Counted from the first letter of the stretch, positions 29,034 through 40,004 are shown. The stretch: 64,000 nucleotides of DNA from a bacterium (GCA_021789605.1 JAJYJI010000001.1:113880-177879), one strand, 5' to 3'. Translations and numbers: made by a program. Notes: generated by a model from the letters alone, not told the origin.

Positions 29034-29077
29034 GCGATAACGCGCGTAATTTTTATTTCAATGCGGAGCGTGGAAGC

Positions 29078-29109
29078 TATGCGCCGAAACGCCGGCGTTT
29101 CGGCGCATA
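29078..29109. repeat. 32-bp perfect loopless palindrome TATGCGCCGAAACGCC|GGCGTTTCGGCGCATA
   Basis: Base-by-base pairing around the centre 29093/29094. Confidence 0.95.
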
Positions 29110-29125
29110 AGACGCATCGGCGGCA

Positions 29126-30193
29126 TCAGTCGAAAAGCTCCCCTTTAAAGAGTCCGGCCGGCAGGCTTAAGCCGCCGTCCCGCGTATATTCCGGGGGGAG
29201 CAAATCCTTCCGGGGCGTTTCGCCTGCGGCTGAAAATATTTTGGAATTAAGCAGATATCTATCCAGCGGCTTTGAATACTGGCTCCATTGCGTGTTGACG
29301 CTGTCTATAAAATCCGCAAACTGATTTTCTTTTGAATCCATGTTGTCGATATAGTGAAGCAGAAGCGCTTCGGCGGTCTTGGGCCTTTTGGGCGAGCCGT
29401 ATTCCATTTCTCCGTGATGGGACGCTATGCAATGGAGTATCAACAGCCTTAGTTTTTCAGGAAAATCCGGTATTTCAGATATTTTTGTGTCGACCGCGCG
29501 TATGCCTATGACTATATGTCCAAGAAGCCTTCCTTCGTCGGAATATTCGGTTAAGTTATTTTTTACGGAAAGTTCTTCTATTTTTCCGACGTCGTGAAGG
29601 AATATGGATGCGATAAGAACGTCCTTTATAACATATTTTTCGTAATGCCCGGAAAGGAAAACGCCGATTTTCAACATGCTCAGGGTATGCTCCAGCAGTC
29701 CCCCAACGTAGGCGTGGTGGATAGATTTTGCGGCAGGCATGGTTTTCAGCCGTATTATATAATTTTCGTCGTTTAAAAATTTATCGGCGAGTTTTACGAT
29801 ATATGCATCAGTTAAATTTTCTTTTAAAATGGAAATAAGCTCGGCAAACATGGTATTTATATCGTATTTTGAAGATTTGAAGAATAGCGTCAAAAAACTT
29901 TCGTCCATTCCGTCCGATTTAATTTTTTCGATATCCGTAATGCCGAGCTGAAGTTCGTTTTGAAACAAGGCTGATTTAGATTTTATCCTTATTAAATCTC
30001 CGGCTTCGAATAAAGGGTTAAATTTCTCGGCGTTATCCCATACGTAACCTTTGATTTCTCCGGTTTTGTCGGATAGTTTTAAATAAATGTAAGTTTTTCC
30101 GGTTTTTCCGGTAGCCAGCGATTTGCTTTTGATAAGAAAAACCGAATCGACTTTCTGATTTTCTTTTATATCCGAAACAAAAATTTTTTCCAT
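29126..30193 (-). CDS. OB-fold plus HD-domain protein (YhaM-like 3'-5' exoribonuclease family)
   Basis: N-terminal OB-fold tRNA_anti-like KTYIYLKLSDKTGEIKGYVWD; HD motif ASIFLHDVGKIEEL; HHAYVGGLLEHTLSM. Confidence 0.85.
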   Translation of the reverse strand: MEKIFVSDIKENQKVDSVFLIKSKSLATGKTGKTYIYLKLSDKTGEIKGYVWDNAEKFNPLFEAGDLIRIKSKSALFQNELQLGITDIEKIKSDGMDESFLTLFFKSSKYDINTMFAELISILKENLTDAYIVKLADKFLNDENYIIRLKTMPAAKSIHHAYVGGLLEHTLSMLKIGVFLSGHYEKYVIKDVLIASIFLHDVGKIEELSVKNNLTEYSDEGRLLGHIVIGIRAVDTKISEIPDFPEKLRLLILHCIASHHGEMEYGSPKRPKTAEALLLHYIDNMDSKENQFADFIDSVNTQWSQYSKPLDRYLLNSKIFSAAGETPRKDLLPPEYTRDGGLSLPAGLFKGELFD

Positions 30194-30524
30194 AGGCGTA
30201 TCATATTAGCAAATCCGTTCCGAAAAATCAATCCCGCTATTTTTCCCGAATTGTAGTTTTTCCATGCGGTTTTTCCGTTATTTTTCATCCGGCCGCATTT
30301 GCCGGAGCGTCCGAAAATTTTAATCCGGCATAATCGCGGCAGGGAAATTTTTGTTGCTAAAATAAATAATATATTATAACATTAATAATCGTGAGGCGAT
30401 AAAAATATAAAAAGCCTTAAATTCTCAAAAGTTCAAAAAGCAAGAAAATAAAATTAGGATAAATTATACCCTTAATTTTATTTATTATTGCTATAATTAT
30501 TATATTCAAAGAGGATATCTTATT

Positions 30525-31562
30525 ATGTTCGTGGATAGCTTGATAGGCTTGTTCAGCAACGACCTCGCGGTTGACCTTGGAACCGCAAACACGTTGATTT
30601 TCGTTAAAGATAAAGGCATCGTTTCCAACGAACCCTCGGTAGTGGCGGTTCATATAGATGCGCGAGGGGAAAAAAAAATTCTCGCCGTAGGAAAGGATGC
30701 CAAAAAAATGCTTGGAAGAACCCCGGGAAACATATCCGCCATAAGGCCAATGAAGGACGGGGTTATAGCGGATTTTGAAGTCGTAGAAGCAATGCTTAAA
30801 TATTTTATCAGAAAAATCCATAATAGAAAAACGATGATAAGGCCAAGGATTATCGTCGCCATTCCGTCTGGAATTACCGCCGTGGAAAGAAGGGCGGTAA
30901 GGGAATCGGCCGAGGCCGCCGGAGCGAGAGTCGTTTATCTTATAGAAGAACCGGTTGCGGCCGCGATAGGCGCGGGACTTCCTATTACAGAAGCAGCCGG
31001 CAACATGATAGTCGATATAGGCGGAGGCACGACGGAAGTCGCCGTAATTTCTATGTCCGGCATAGTTTTTGCTAAATCGCTTAGGGTCGGCGGCGACAAG
31101 ATAGACGATTCCATAATACAGTATATAAAGAAAAAATATAATCTCCTGATAGGAGACAGGACGGCCGAGCTCGTTAAAATGACGATAGGCACAGTTTATC
31201 CAGTCCAGGAGGAATCTAAAATGAATATTAAAGGAAGAGACCTCGTCAGCGGGATACCTAAAATTATCGAAATAACTTCTTCGGAAGTTTTGGAAGCAAT
31301 CTCCGAACCTGCCGCTCAAATAGTCGATGCGATAAAGACCACGCTGGAAAAAATTCCGCCGGAGCTTTCGTCGGACATAGTTGACAGGGGAATCGTACTT
31401 GCCGGCGGCGGAGCGCTTTTGAAAAACATGGACGTGCTGATAAGGGAACATACCGAACTTCCGGTTATTATATCCGACGACCCCCTTACCTGCGTCGTTC
31501 GAGGCGCAGGCAAAGCGTTAAGCGAAATTAACTCGTTAAAAGATATAATGCTCGAGAATTAA
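30525..31562 (+). CDS. mreB: Rod-shape-determining protein MreB
   Basis: [46 protein letters not shown]. Confidence 0.97.
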   Translation: MFVDSLIGLFSNDLAVDLGTANTLIFVKDKGIVSNEPSVVAVHIDARGEKKILAVGKDAKKMLGRTPGNISAIRPMKDGVIADFEVVEAMLKYFIRKIHNRKTMIRPRIIVAIPSGITAVERRAVRESAEAAGARVVYLIEEPVAAAIGAGLPITEAAGNMIVDIGGGTTEVAVISMSGIVFAKSLRVGGDKIDDSIIQYIKKKYNLLIGDRTAELVKMTIGTVYPVQEESKMNIKGRDLVSGIPKIIEITSSEVLEAISEPAAQIVDAIKTTLEKIPPELSSDIVDRGIVLAGGGALLKNMDVLIREHTELPVIISDDPLTCVVRGAGKALSEINSLKDIMLEN

Positions 31563-31567
31563 CGGTT

Positions 31568-32392
31568 GTGAGTAAATTCATAAAAAGATTAAAACTTAAA
31601 AAACACAAGGACGCCTTAGTCCTTTTCTTAATAATAATAATATCGGCGTCTGTTTATATATTTTCTTTGAACGGAATTAAGTTCGGCGGTTTATTTTCAA
31701 ATTTTATCGGCGATTCCGTATTTGCGATATACAGGGTAGCCGATTATCCTTTAAGCCTTTCTAAAAAGTTTTACGGGAATTACATCGACTTATTGTCTGT
31801 TAAGGCCGATAATAAAGCTCTTAAATCCAAATTAAAGAAAATCGGTTTCAAACTTGACAAATATAAAGAATACAAAATAGAAAACGTCGAATTGAAAGCC
31901 CTTTTATTTTTAAAGGGCTCGATAAGCAAAAAGTCCGTTCCTGCCGTCGTTATGCTGCACGGCATCGAAAACTGGTTTTACAGCCTCTATATAAATAAAG
32001 GAAAAAAAGACGGGATTAGAAACGGAGACGGCGTCATTTCTTACGAGGGGGTTGTCGGCAGGGTACTGTACGCAGGACGAAGCCGGTCAAAAGTTATCCC
32101 CGTCACCAATCCTAAATGCGTTTTTTCGGTTATAGACTCGGCAACCGGCACGATGGGCATAGCCCAGGGAGTAGGGAACGGTTATCTGAAGATGAGGTTC
32201 GTATTCAATTCCCAGAAAGTCAATATCGGCGATAAAATCTTGACGTCGGGACTCGGCGGAGTTTTTACTTCCGGAATAAACGTCGGCAGCGTAATTTACA
32301 TAAAGAAAAAAGGCTATAATATATTTCAGCGGATAACCATAATGCCGTATAAAAATCTATTTAACGGAAAATATGTCCTCGTCGAGAAATAA
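31568..32392 (+). CDS. mreC: Rod-shape-determining protein MreC (GTG start)
   Basis: Position after mreB; N-terminal TM; KKDGIRNGDGVISYEGVVGRV…GDKILTSGLGGVFTSGINVG. Confidence 0.9.
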   Translation: MSKFIKRLKLKKHKDALVLFLIIIISASVYIFSLNGIKFGGLFSNFIGDSVFAIYRVADYPLSLSKKFYGNYIDLLSVKADNKALKSKLKKIGFKLDKYKEYKIENVELKALLFLKGSISKKSVPAVVMLHGIENWFYSLYINKGKKDGIRNGDGVISYEGVVGRVLYAGRSRSKVIPVTNPKCVFSVIDSATGTMGIAQGVGNGYLKMRFVFNSQKVNIGDKILTSGLGGVFTSGINVGSVIYIKKKGYNIFQRITIMPYKNLFNGKYVLVEK

Positions 32393-32927
32393 AATCTATA
32401 AATATATATATATAACATGTTTATTGTTGGCGTTAATCATATTGCCCCTGATTTTTAACGATAATTTCCATTCCGGCGGCGGCGCGGAAGGCTTTTATAT
32501 TTTTCCGAATCTCATGCTTATAGCCGCGGTTTATATCTCGGCTTATTTGGATATATATCAGGGGTGGATGCTTGCTTACGCCTTATTTTACGTTTACGGG
32601 TCGATGACGTCTTTGAACCCAGCAATTTTCGGTTTAACCGGAACCGTTTCTTACGCCCTTTCTTATATAATCTGGCGAAAAATTCCTTCTGATAATATTA
32701 TCAGCGAGATTTTAATAACGTTTTTTGTATCGTGGATTTATTATCTTTTTCTTTTTTTTATTGTTTTTTACCGTCTCGGCGTTCATTTTGCCTTCAGGAA
32801 TTTTCTTTTTCATTACGGTTTTCCGGCATCGGCGGCTACCGCGCTCATTTCACCCGCGGCTTTTTTCTTTTTTAAAAAAACCGGCTATAAAAATTTTTTA
32901 AAGAAAAACAAAATAATATATTTCTGA
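32373..32927 (+). CDS. mreD: Rod-shape-determining protein MreD
   Basis: Multi-TM protein in mreC-mrdA interval; weak sequence signature. Confidence 0.75.
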   Translation: MSSSRNKIYKYIYITCLLLALIILPLIFNDNFHSGGGAEGFYIFPNLMLIAAVYISAYLDIYQGWMLAYALFYVYGSMTSLNPAIFGLTGTVSYALSYIIWRKIPSDNIISEILITFFVSWIYYLFLFFIVFYRLGVHFAFRNFLFHYGFPASAATALISPAAFFFFKKTGYKNFLKKNKIIYF

Positions 32928-33032
32928 ACGGCAGAAAAATATTTGCATAAATTTAAATTGACATATAAAATAAAACTTGCGTATAACGATTTTAATAAAA
33001 TTTTAATAATTCCTTAAGGAGCTTTAACGATT

Positions 33033-34091
33033 ATGCTGGATTTTTTAAGAAAATTTTATGCCCATACCGCGGGCAAAATTATCACTATCCTCGTAGGACT
33101 CTTGTTTATTGTCGGTTTCAGTTTTCTTCCTTACATCATGGGCGTAAGGGGCGGGCTTTCGCCGAACGACGTCGCCGCCGTAGCCGGAAAAAAAATATCC
33201 ATGGACGATTTAAACAGGTATTACGGAAAGCTTGAAAATGAATATGAACGCATGTACGGAAATAAATTGACCCGCAAGGAGCTTAAAGAATTTAACATAA
33301 CCGGCGCAGCGCTGTCCTCCCTGATAGCCGACAAAGTTTTAGAATCTAAAAAAGGCGTATTCGGACTCCATATTTCGGACAGATTTATAGCAAAAAACAT
33401 AGCGTCTTTTCCGGAATTCCAGAAAAACGGAAAGTTCAGCGATAAACTTTTTAAAGCCGTTTTGCTTGACAACCATATGACCCCCGCCGTTTTTGAAAAA
33501 AGAATCAAAAACGAAATTGCAAGGTCTTATATCAAAAGAATAATAACGGAATCTTTCAGCGCCGCAAATATGCAGTTTATAAACGACTATATGATAAAAA
33601 ATAAATCGGTTTCCTTTAAAATAGCGGTTTTTAATTCTAAAAAAACAGCCGCAGCTTTTCTTAAAAAATCGATTTTATATAACGTCGGCTTCACCGCGAG
33701 GGCAAAAAAATACGGCGGAACCGTAGGAAAAATTCCTCTTTTTTCCGAAGCGGATTTAATAAAATCTAATTATTTTACCGGATACGCGATGACCGGAAGC
33801 ATTTTGAAAGCCGTATTCTCGACTCCGGCGGGAAGCGTCGCAAGCGGCATTTTTCCCGTTAGTTCTAAATCTAAAAAGAATGAATATGCGGCGGTCAAGA
33901 TTATTAAGATTTATTTTCCAAAATATATCGCAGCAAAAGATAAAGACGGCAAAAATGCCATGGCAAAACAAAAAGAGCTTTACGCTTTCCGGAAAGAGCG
34001 CGAGTTTCTTGATTATTACGTAGATTATTTAGAATCTAAGGCCGGCGTTAAAATAAACAGGGCGGTTCTTTCCTCGTTCCGCCCTTACTAA
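33033..34091 (+). CDS. PpiD/SurA N-terminal-domain periplasmic chaperone-like protein
   Basis: MLDFLRKFYAHTAGKIITILVGLLFIVGF N-terminal TM; SurA_N_3-like VAAVAGKKISMDDLNRYYGKLENEYERMYG. Confidence 0.8.
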   Translation: MLDFLRKFYAHTAGKIITILVGLLFIVGFSFLPYIMGVRGGLSPNDVAAVAGKKISMDDLNRYYGKLENEYERMYGNKLTRKELKEFNITGAALSSLIADKVLESKKGVFGLHISDRFIAKNIASFPEFQKNGKFSDKLFKAVLLDNHMTPAVFEKRIKNEIARSYIKRIITESFSAANMQFINDYMIKNKSVSFKIAVFNSKKTAAAFLKKSILYNVGFTARAKKYGGTVGKIPLFSEADLIKSNYFTGYAMTGSILKAVFSTPAGSVASGIFPVSSKSKKNEYAAVKIIKIYFPKYIAAKDKDGKNAMAKQKELYAFRKEREFLDYYVDYLESKAGVKINRAVLSSFRPY

Positions 34092-34133
34092 CAATATATA
34101 AATTATAAAAATTATAGAACGGTCGGTAAAGAT

Positions 34134-34931
34134 ATGGAATACGCAGACCTGCAAAATTATCTGGACTTTGCGGTTAGGCTGGCTAAAGACTGCGGGAAAA
34201 TCCTGTCGAAGTCGTTCAGGAAATCTCATACCGTCAGATACAAAGGTCCCGTCGATATAGTCACGGAAGCGGATTCGGCATCCCAGGAATATGCGGTAGC
34301 CGGCATTAAAAAGGCGTTTCCTTCCCATTCCATTCTTGCGGAAGAAGACAACCTCGATATAACCGGCGCCTCAGAATTTAAATGGATTATAGACCCCTTG
34401 GACGGGACGACGAATTACGCGCACGGACTGCCTATTTTTTGTTTTTCCGCGGCGCTCGAGGTTGATTCGGAAATAATTTTAGGCTGCGCATATAATCCCG
34501 TCGCAAAAGAGATGTTCTATGCCGTTAAGAACGGAGGCGCATTTTTAAACGGCAAAAAAATTTATGTTTCTAAAACGTCTATATTTGAAAGAAGCCTTTT
34601 GTCTACCGGTTTTCCATACGATAAAAAAAGCAACCCGGACAATAACTTCGACCATTTCAGGGACGTTTCGGTAAACGTGAGGGGCATCAGGCGGCTGGGT
34701 TCCGCCGTCTTAGACATCTGCTACGTTGCCGCCGGATTTCTTGACGGATATTGGGAATTAAATCTTAATCCGTGGGATATGGCTTCGGGAAGCTTAATAA
34801 TACAAGAGGCCGGAGGCGCCGTTACCGATTTCTGTAAAATGCCGCTGGATATTTATAAAAGAAGAATATTGGCCTCTAACGGTTTAATCCACGACGAATT
34901 ATCGAAAATTTTATGCAGGCAAAGAGGCTAA
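34134..34931 (+). CDS. suhB: Inositol-1-monophosphatase family protein
   Basis: DIVTEADSASQEY, WIIDPLDGTTNYAHGLP, WELNLNPWDMASGSLIIQEAGG. Confidence 0.9.
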   Translation: MEYADLQNYLDFAVRLAKDCGKILSKSFRKSHTVRYKGPVDIVTEADSASQEYAVAGIKKAFPSHSILAEEDNLDITGASEFKWIIDPLDGTTNYAHGLPIFCFSAALEVDSEIILGCAYNPVAKEMFYAVKNGGAFLNGKKIYVSKTSIFERSLLSTGFPYDKKSNPDNNFDHFRDVSVNVRGIRRLGSAVLDICYVAAGFLDGYWELNLNPWDMASGSLIIQEAGGAVTDFCKMPLDIYKRRILASNGLIHDELSKILCRQRG

Positions 34932-34997
34932 AATATAAAAAGAAATAAAAGGCGCTGGAAGGCGCAGGATTAAATTTCTGGTAAAAAAAAATGAAAT

Positions 34998-36902
34998 ATG
35001 TCGTCGTCTTATAATGAAAACGGAATATTAAAAGAACAGAAAAGCAGGATAAATTTGCTGGCGGTTATAGTTGCGGCATTGCTTTTCATATTAATCCTAA
35101 GGCTTTTTTACCTGCAGGTCATAAGAGGCGGCTACTATTACAGATTAGCGAAAGACAATGCGACCAGGGTCATATATCTTACCGCCCCCAGAGGAAACAT
35201 ACTTTCGTCCGGCGGGAAAATTTTCGTCGACGACGAATCGTCTTTTAACGTCGCCGTTACCTTATCGCGCGTAAAAGATTTAAAAACCGAGCTTGCGTTT
35301 CTTTCCGGGCTGATGCATAAAAATTACGGGAAACTTTTAAGAAAAGTCAAAAAAGAAGAATTTTTGCCTTCTTACGAGCCTATTATCTTAATCCGCAATA
35401 TTTCCCTTAAAGGACTGTCGAAGTTTGAAGTAAATAAAATGTTTTTAAGAGGTTTTTTTGTAGCTAAAATTCCTATAAGGCATTATCCTTACATAAAAAT
35501 GGGAGCCCAAATATTCGGTTACGTCGGTCCGGTTTCTTCGGCGCAGTTAAAAGATAAAAAATACGGCTATCTTAATTCTTCGGATATTTTAGGAGAAACC
35601 GGACTTGAATACTACTATCAGAAATACCTGCACGGAAAAGACGGGGAAAAACGCATCGTGGTTAATTCCGGCGGAGAACCCATAGGCCGCATAGTCATTA
35701 AAAAGCCGGTTATGGGCGCAAATATATACACTACCCTTGATTTCTCCCTGCAGAAGCTTGCTTATAAACTTATGAAAAAAAGGGAAGGCGCCGTTATCGC
35801 CGTAAATCCTGCCGACGGGAAAATCCTTGCCATGGTATCTACTCCGTCTTTCAATCCGTTTTACTTTTCCGAAGGCATCAGCCAAAAGCACTGGGACGGC
35901 ATTATTCATAACGACGAACATCCTTTGGAAAACAAGGCGATTCAAAACGCTCTGGCTCCCGGTTCCACGTTTAAAGTGGTCGGCGCCTTAACCGCATTAT
36001 CTTTGCATTTAATTACTCCGCAGGAAAAAATCTATTCAGGCCCTGTGTTTAAATTGGGCGACGCCGTTTTTTACAACTGGAATCCTTATCAGAACTCTAA
36101 GGTAAATTTATACAGGGCAATAGCGGAATCCGTCGATACTTATTTTTATTCGCTCGGCGTCAGGATAGGAATAAACCAGCTCTCCCATTACGCCCGAAAG
36201 CTCGGCCTCGGAAAAAAAACAGGCATAGACCTGCCTGACGAAAACCCCGGCTTCATACCTACGAAAAAACTCGTTTACGAGAGGTATCGCAGCCGGTGGT
36301 ATAAGGGTTCAACTCTTTCGGCGATAATAGGGCAGAGTTACGACCTTGTTTCTCCCATACAGCTATTAATGGCGTACAGCGCAATCGCTAACGGCGGCAA
36401 ACTTTACAGGCCGTTTCTGTTAAAGAAGGTCGTTTCTCAGGACGGCAGGATATTGAAAGAAATGAAACCGAAATTTATAAAAAACATAGGCATTAAAGAA
36501 AGCTATCTAAGCGCGGTAAAAAAAGGCCTTTGCGACGTCGTAAGCAAAGACTACGGAACCGCGGTAAACGCAAGGATAAAAGGCGTAAAATTTTGCGGGA
36601 AGACAGGAACCGCTCAGATTATATCCAAAACGTATTCGATTTACAATATAAAATATATACCGAGAAAATACAGAGATAACGCATGGTTTGTAGGTTTTGC
36701 CCCTTTTAAGGACCCAAAAATAGCCGTCGTGGTGCTCGATATGCACGCCAGATTCCTTGGCGCTAACGCCGCCGTTATCGCCAAGAAAATAGTAGAAAAA
36801 TATTTAGAGCAAAAAGGCTTATGGAAACCGCCCGCCCATAAAAAAACGAATAATAAAAAGGGCAAAAACAAATTGCCGAGTTTTATATATACAAGTTTTT
36901 AA
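34998..36902 (+). CDS. mrdA: Penicillin-binding protein 2
   Basis: ALAPGSTFKV (SxxK), SVDTYFY, FCGKTGTAQ (KTG); N-terminal TM. Confidence 0.95.
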   Translation: MSSSYNENGILKEQKSRINLLAVIVAALLFILILRLFYLQVIRGGYYYRLAKDNATRVIYLTAPRGNILSSGGKIFVDDESSFNVAVTLSRVKDLKTELAFLSGLMHKNYGKLLRKVKKEEFLPSYEPIILIRNISLKGLSKFEVNKMFLRGFFVAKIPIRHYPYIKMGAQIFGYVGPVSSAQLKDKKYGYLNSSDILGETGLEYYYQKYLHGKDGEKRIVVNSGGEPIGRIVIKKPVMGANIYTTLDFSLQKLAYKLMKKREGAVIAVNPADGKILAMVSTPSFNPFYFSEGISQKHWDGIIHNDEHPLENKAIQNALAPGSTFKVVGALTALSLHLITPQEKIYSGPVFKLGDAVFYNWNPYQNSKVNLYRAIAESVDTYFYSLGVRIGINQLSHYARKLGLGKKTGIDLPDENPGFIPTKKLVYERYRSRWYKGSTLSAIIGQSYDLVSPIQLLMAYSAIANGGKLYRPFLLKKVVSQDGRILKEMKPKFIKNIGIKESYLSAVKKGLCDVVSKDYGTAVNARIKGVKFCGKTGTAQIISKTYSIYNIKYIPRKYRDNAWFVGFAPFKDPKIAVVVLDMHARFLGANAAVIAKKIVEKYLEQKGLWKPPAHKKTNNKKGKNKLPSFIYTSF

Positions 36903-36932
36903 CGTTTAAATTAAGCCTGATTTTGGGAAAGC

Positions 36933-38045
36933 ATGAAAACACTCGATAATAAATACGCAAAAAATTTTGATTATATAATGTTTTTTACCGTGATTTTGAT
37001 TTCGGCGTTCGGAATTATGAATCTTTACGGCTCATTAAGCGTAAATCATAAAGATTTTTTTGACCCGTACGTTATAAAACAGATTATTTGGTTTTTTATA
37101 TCGTTTTTCATTATGGCGGTAATTATAACTATAGATTATAACACCCTTATAGAAGCCGCCTATTATATATACGGCGTCGTTTTTATATTAATTATAGCCG
37201 TACTGCTTAAAGGAAAGATTATGCACGGGGCGTCAAGATGGATTTCTCTGGGTATATTTTCGTTTCAACCTTCGGAACTTATGAAAATATCTTTAGTTTT
37301 TGCCCTTGCCAAATATTTTACCTCCTACGAGAACAAAAAGGGCTATTCTATCGCTGGGCTCATAATGCCCTTTGCTATAATTCTTTTACCAGTTTTGCTG
37401 ATTGCAAAGGAGCCCGACCTCGGGACGGCGCTGATTGTTCTTTTTATCGGCTCTATTATGATTTTCCTTGCGGGCATTAAAAGAAGCGCGGTTATAATTT
37501 TAACGGGACTGGGAGCGGTAGCCGGTCCGTTTTTATGGTTAAGGTTGAAGCCTTATCAAAAAAGCAGGATACTTATTTTTTTGCATCCCGCCAAAGACTA
37601 TCTCGGGGCGGGCTACAACATAATACAATCCGAGATTGCCGTGGGGTCGGGAAGGATTTTCGGCGAGGGATTCGGAAAAGGTTCGCAGAGCGTATTAAAT
37701 TTTTTGCCGGCAAAGCATACGGATTTTATTTTTTCTACGTTTATGCAGCAGTTCGGTTTTGCGGGGGGGCTAATCCTCATAGGACTTTATTTTATCCTTA
37801 TAATCAGAGGATTCAAAATAGTTTACAGAACAAAAAAAATACAAGGATTCTTGCTCGGCGGAGGCGCCCTCGGAATAATTACGTTTCATACGATAATCAA
37901 TATGTTTATGACGGTAGGGATGCTGCCCGTCGTCGGGGTTCCGCTTCCATTCTTCAGTTACGGGGGGACTTCTCTGGTGGTTGACATGTCCGCAGTCGCC
38001 ATACTCTTAAATATTTCCATGAGAAGATATAAATTTCAATCATAA
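36933..38045 (+). CDS. rodA: Rod-shape-determining SEDS protein RodA
   Basis: GASRWISLGIFSFQPSELMKISLVFALAKYF; KEPDLGTALIVL; LPAKHTDFIFSTFMQQFGFAGG; LPFFSYGGTSLVVDM. Confidence 0.95.
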   Translation: MKTLDNKYAKNFDYIMFFTVILISAFGIMNLYGSLSVNHKDFFDPYVIKQIIWFFISFFIMAVIITIDYNTLIEAAYYIYGVVFILIIAVLLKGKIMHGASRWISLGIFSFQPSELMKISLVFALAKYFTSYENKKGYSIAGLIMPFAIILLPVLLIAKEPDLGTALIVLFIGSIMIFLAGIKRSAVIILTGLGAVAGPFLWLRLKPYQKSRILIFLHPAKDYLGAGYNIIQSEIAVGSGRIFGEGFGKGSQSVLNFLPAKHTDFIFSTFMQQFGFAGGLILIGLYFILIIRGFKIVYRTKKIQGFLLGGGALGIITFHTIINMFMTVGMLPVVGVPLPFFSYGGTSLVVDMSAVAILLNISMRRYKFQS

Positions 38046-38099
38046 TAAATAACGATAAATAAGTATATATAAGCCGCGTGTTTTTTTTCAGAGGATAAC

Positions 38100-38594
38100 A
38101 TGAAAAATCGTAAAAATTTTAATATTTATATATTCATAGCTTCTTTTTTCTATATCGGGTTTTTTCCCTACGCGCCCGGAACGGCAGGCTCGGCGGCGGC
38201 TTTTTTATTATATATAACTTTTTTAAGATTTTTAAATCCTTATTATTATATTGCGTCGTGCCTCATAATATTTGTATCGGGAATTTATTTTTCTGCGGAA
38301 GCCGAAAAAATATCCGGCATAAAGGACCCGCCGTTTGTCGTAATAGACGAAGCGTTCGGATATCTGGCAACGATGTCGGTTGTTTTATGGATGCGTTTTT
38401 CGCCGCTTCAATCCGTTCTTTACGGCCTTTGCGGCCTTGCGCTGTTCAGATTTTTCGATATATCGAAGCCTTTCCCCATAGGATATATAGACAAAAACGT
38501 TTCGGGCGGCTTAGGCATTATGCTGGACGATGCCGCCGCGGCCGTTTTCTCTCTAATAATTTTGCGGTTTATAACGATATTAAATTTTAAATAA
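38100..38594 (+). CDS. pgpA: Phosphatidylglycerophosphatase A
   Basis: PYAPGTAGSAAAFLLY; DPPFVVIDEAFGYL; FRFFDISKPFPIGYIDKNVSGGLGIMLDDAAA. Confidence 0.93.
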   Translation: MKNRKNFNIYIFIASFFYIGFFPYAPGTAGSAAAFLLYITFLRFLNPYYYIASCLIIFVSGIYFSAEAEKISGIKDPPFVVIDEAFGYLATMSVVLWMRFSPLQSVLYGLCGLALFRFFDISKPFPIGYIDKNVSGGLGIMLDDAAAAVFSLIILRFITILNFK

Positions 38595-38634
38595 GTTGAA
38601 CGGCAATTGAATAAAATGTTAAAATAATATCCAA

Positions 38635-39885
38635 ATGGATATTAAAATTCTCGTTATTGCGGACAATCACAATTTTGCGCGGGCGGGAGAGGCCGTCAAA
38701 GAACTTTCCGACGTGCTTTCCAATTATAATCTTGGATTTAAAGAAGCCGTGATTATGCCTGAAAGCCAGAAAGAAGGCATATATAAGATTATGTCGTACA
38801 TGGCTTCCGGCGATTCCTTCGTTATCGTATGCGGGGGCATAAATGACGACAGCCGCATAACTCAGGAGACGGCCGCCGCCGTTTTTAAAAAAGAACTCAT
38901 CAGAAGCAAAGACGCGGCAGATTTAATGATGCTTGTTTACGAGTCGAATAAAAAGCAGTTTAATCCGTCAAACGAAAAAACATGTTATTTTCCGGAAAAT
39001 TCTTTTATCATACCTAACCAGAATTCTGGAATTTCCGGTTTTTATATGACCGAGCCCGTATTTTTCGCGGCTATGCCGCTCGAACCCAAAAACGCGGTAA
39101 ATATGTTTAAAAACCATATACTAGGAAAAATGCTGGGCAAACTCGGCATCAATTATTTTATAAGATTAAGAAAATATAAATTATTCGGACTGAAAGAAAA
39201 AGAATTCGACAATCTTTTCGAAAAACTAAAAAAAATAGAGGAATATGACCTGAGTTATGAATTTTCATACGGAGAATTTATAATATCTGCGGCGGTAAAC
39301 GGGATTTCGACCCAAAAGCTTAATGAAAATATTAAAACGACGGATAACAAGGTCCACGGTATTTTTAAAGACTATCTTTACGGCTACGACGACGACGAAC
39401 TTCATATAGTATGCTCGTATCTTCTTAAGGAAAACGGCGCTAAAATTGCCGTCGCGGAATCCCTGACCGGGGGTTATATTTCGGACAAGCTGACGGATAT
39501 GCCGGGAGCTTCGGCTTATTTCGTTTACGGCGGCGTTGTATATTCAAATAAAGCAAAAACGGACATTCTGGGCGTCGATAACGACGTTATAGAAAAAGAC
39601 GGCGCGGTATCGGAAAAATGCGCGATGGAGATGGCTTCCAAAGTCAGGGAAAAGGCGTCCGCGGATATAGGCATTGCGGTGACCGGCTTTGCCGGTCCAA
39701 AGACCGAATATGACAATTTTCCGGTAGGAACGGTCTTTATAGCGCTTTCGAGCCCTAAAGTAAAAGAGGTAAGAAAATATTTATTTTCCGGAACGCGCGC
39801 GGATATTAAGGCTTATACGGCAAAAATGGCGCTGTTTTGGATATACAGGCTTATAGTCGGAACGCAGAACCGTAACGAAATTTAA
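38635..39885 (+). CDS. cinA: CinA-family protein (competence/damage-inducible; NMN deamidase domain)
   Basis: C-terminal KIAVAESLTGGYISDKLTDMPGASAYFVYGGVVYSNKAKTDILGV, GIAVTGFAGP; N-terminal MoCF-like domain divergent. Confidence 0.88.
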   Translation: MDIKILVIADNHNFARAGEAVKELSDVLSNYNLGFKEAVIMPESQKEGIYKIMSYMASGDSFVIVCGGINDDSRITQETAAAVFKKELIRSKDAADLMMLVYESNKKQFNPSNEKTCYFPENSFIIPNQNSGISGFYMTEPVFFAAMPLEPKNAVNMFKNHILGKMLGKLGINYFIRLRKYKLFGLKEKEFDNLFEKLKKIEEYDLSYEFSYGEFIISAAVNGISTQKLNENIKTTDNKVHGIFKDYLYGYDDDELHIVCSYLLKENGAKIAVAESLTGGYISDKLTDMPGASAYFVYGGVVYSNKAKTDILGVDNDVIEKDGAVSEKCAMEMASKVREKASADIGIAVTGFAGPKTEYDNFPVGTVFIALSSPKVKEVRKYLFSGTRADIKAYTAKMALFWIYRLIVGTQNRNEI

Positions 39886-39945
39886 CTTGATAATATTTCA
39901 TTTTTAGGATATAACTTTTAAATAAATTTCTTAAAGCGCTCCTTA

Positions 39946-40004
39946 ATAAAAAAAATAAAATAAAATAAAATAAAATGAAATGAAATAAAATGAAATAAAA
40001 TAAA
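39946..40004. repeat. 5-bp tandem repeat (TAAAA/TGAAA)n just upstream of recA
   Basis: aataaaaaaaataaaataaaataaaataaaatgaaatgaaataaaatgaaataaaataaa read directly. Confidence 0.9.

Noticed and set aside
30417-31451. 344-aa minus-strand ORF antisense to mreB
   Set aside because: Shadow ORF: mreB on the plus strand is unmistakable; the antisense product is Tyr/Arg/Phe-rich with no recognisable domain and begins inside intergenic sequence only by chance.
37535-37984. 149-aa ORF inside rodA in another frame
   Set aside because: Overlaps a confidently identified gene; low-complexity composition without motifs.
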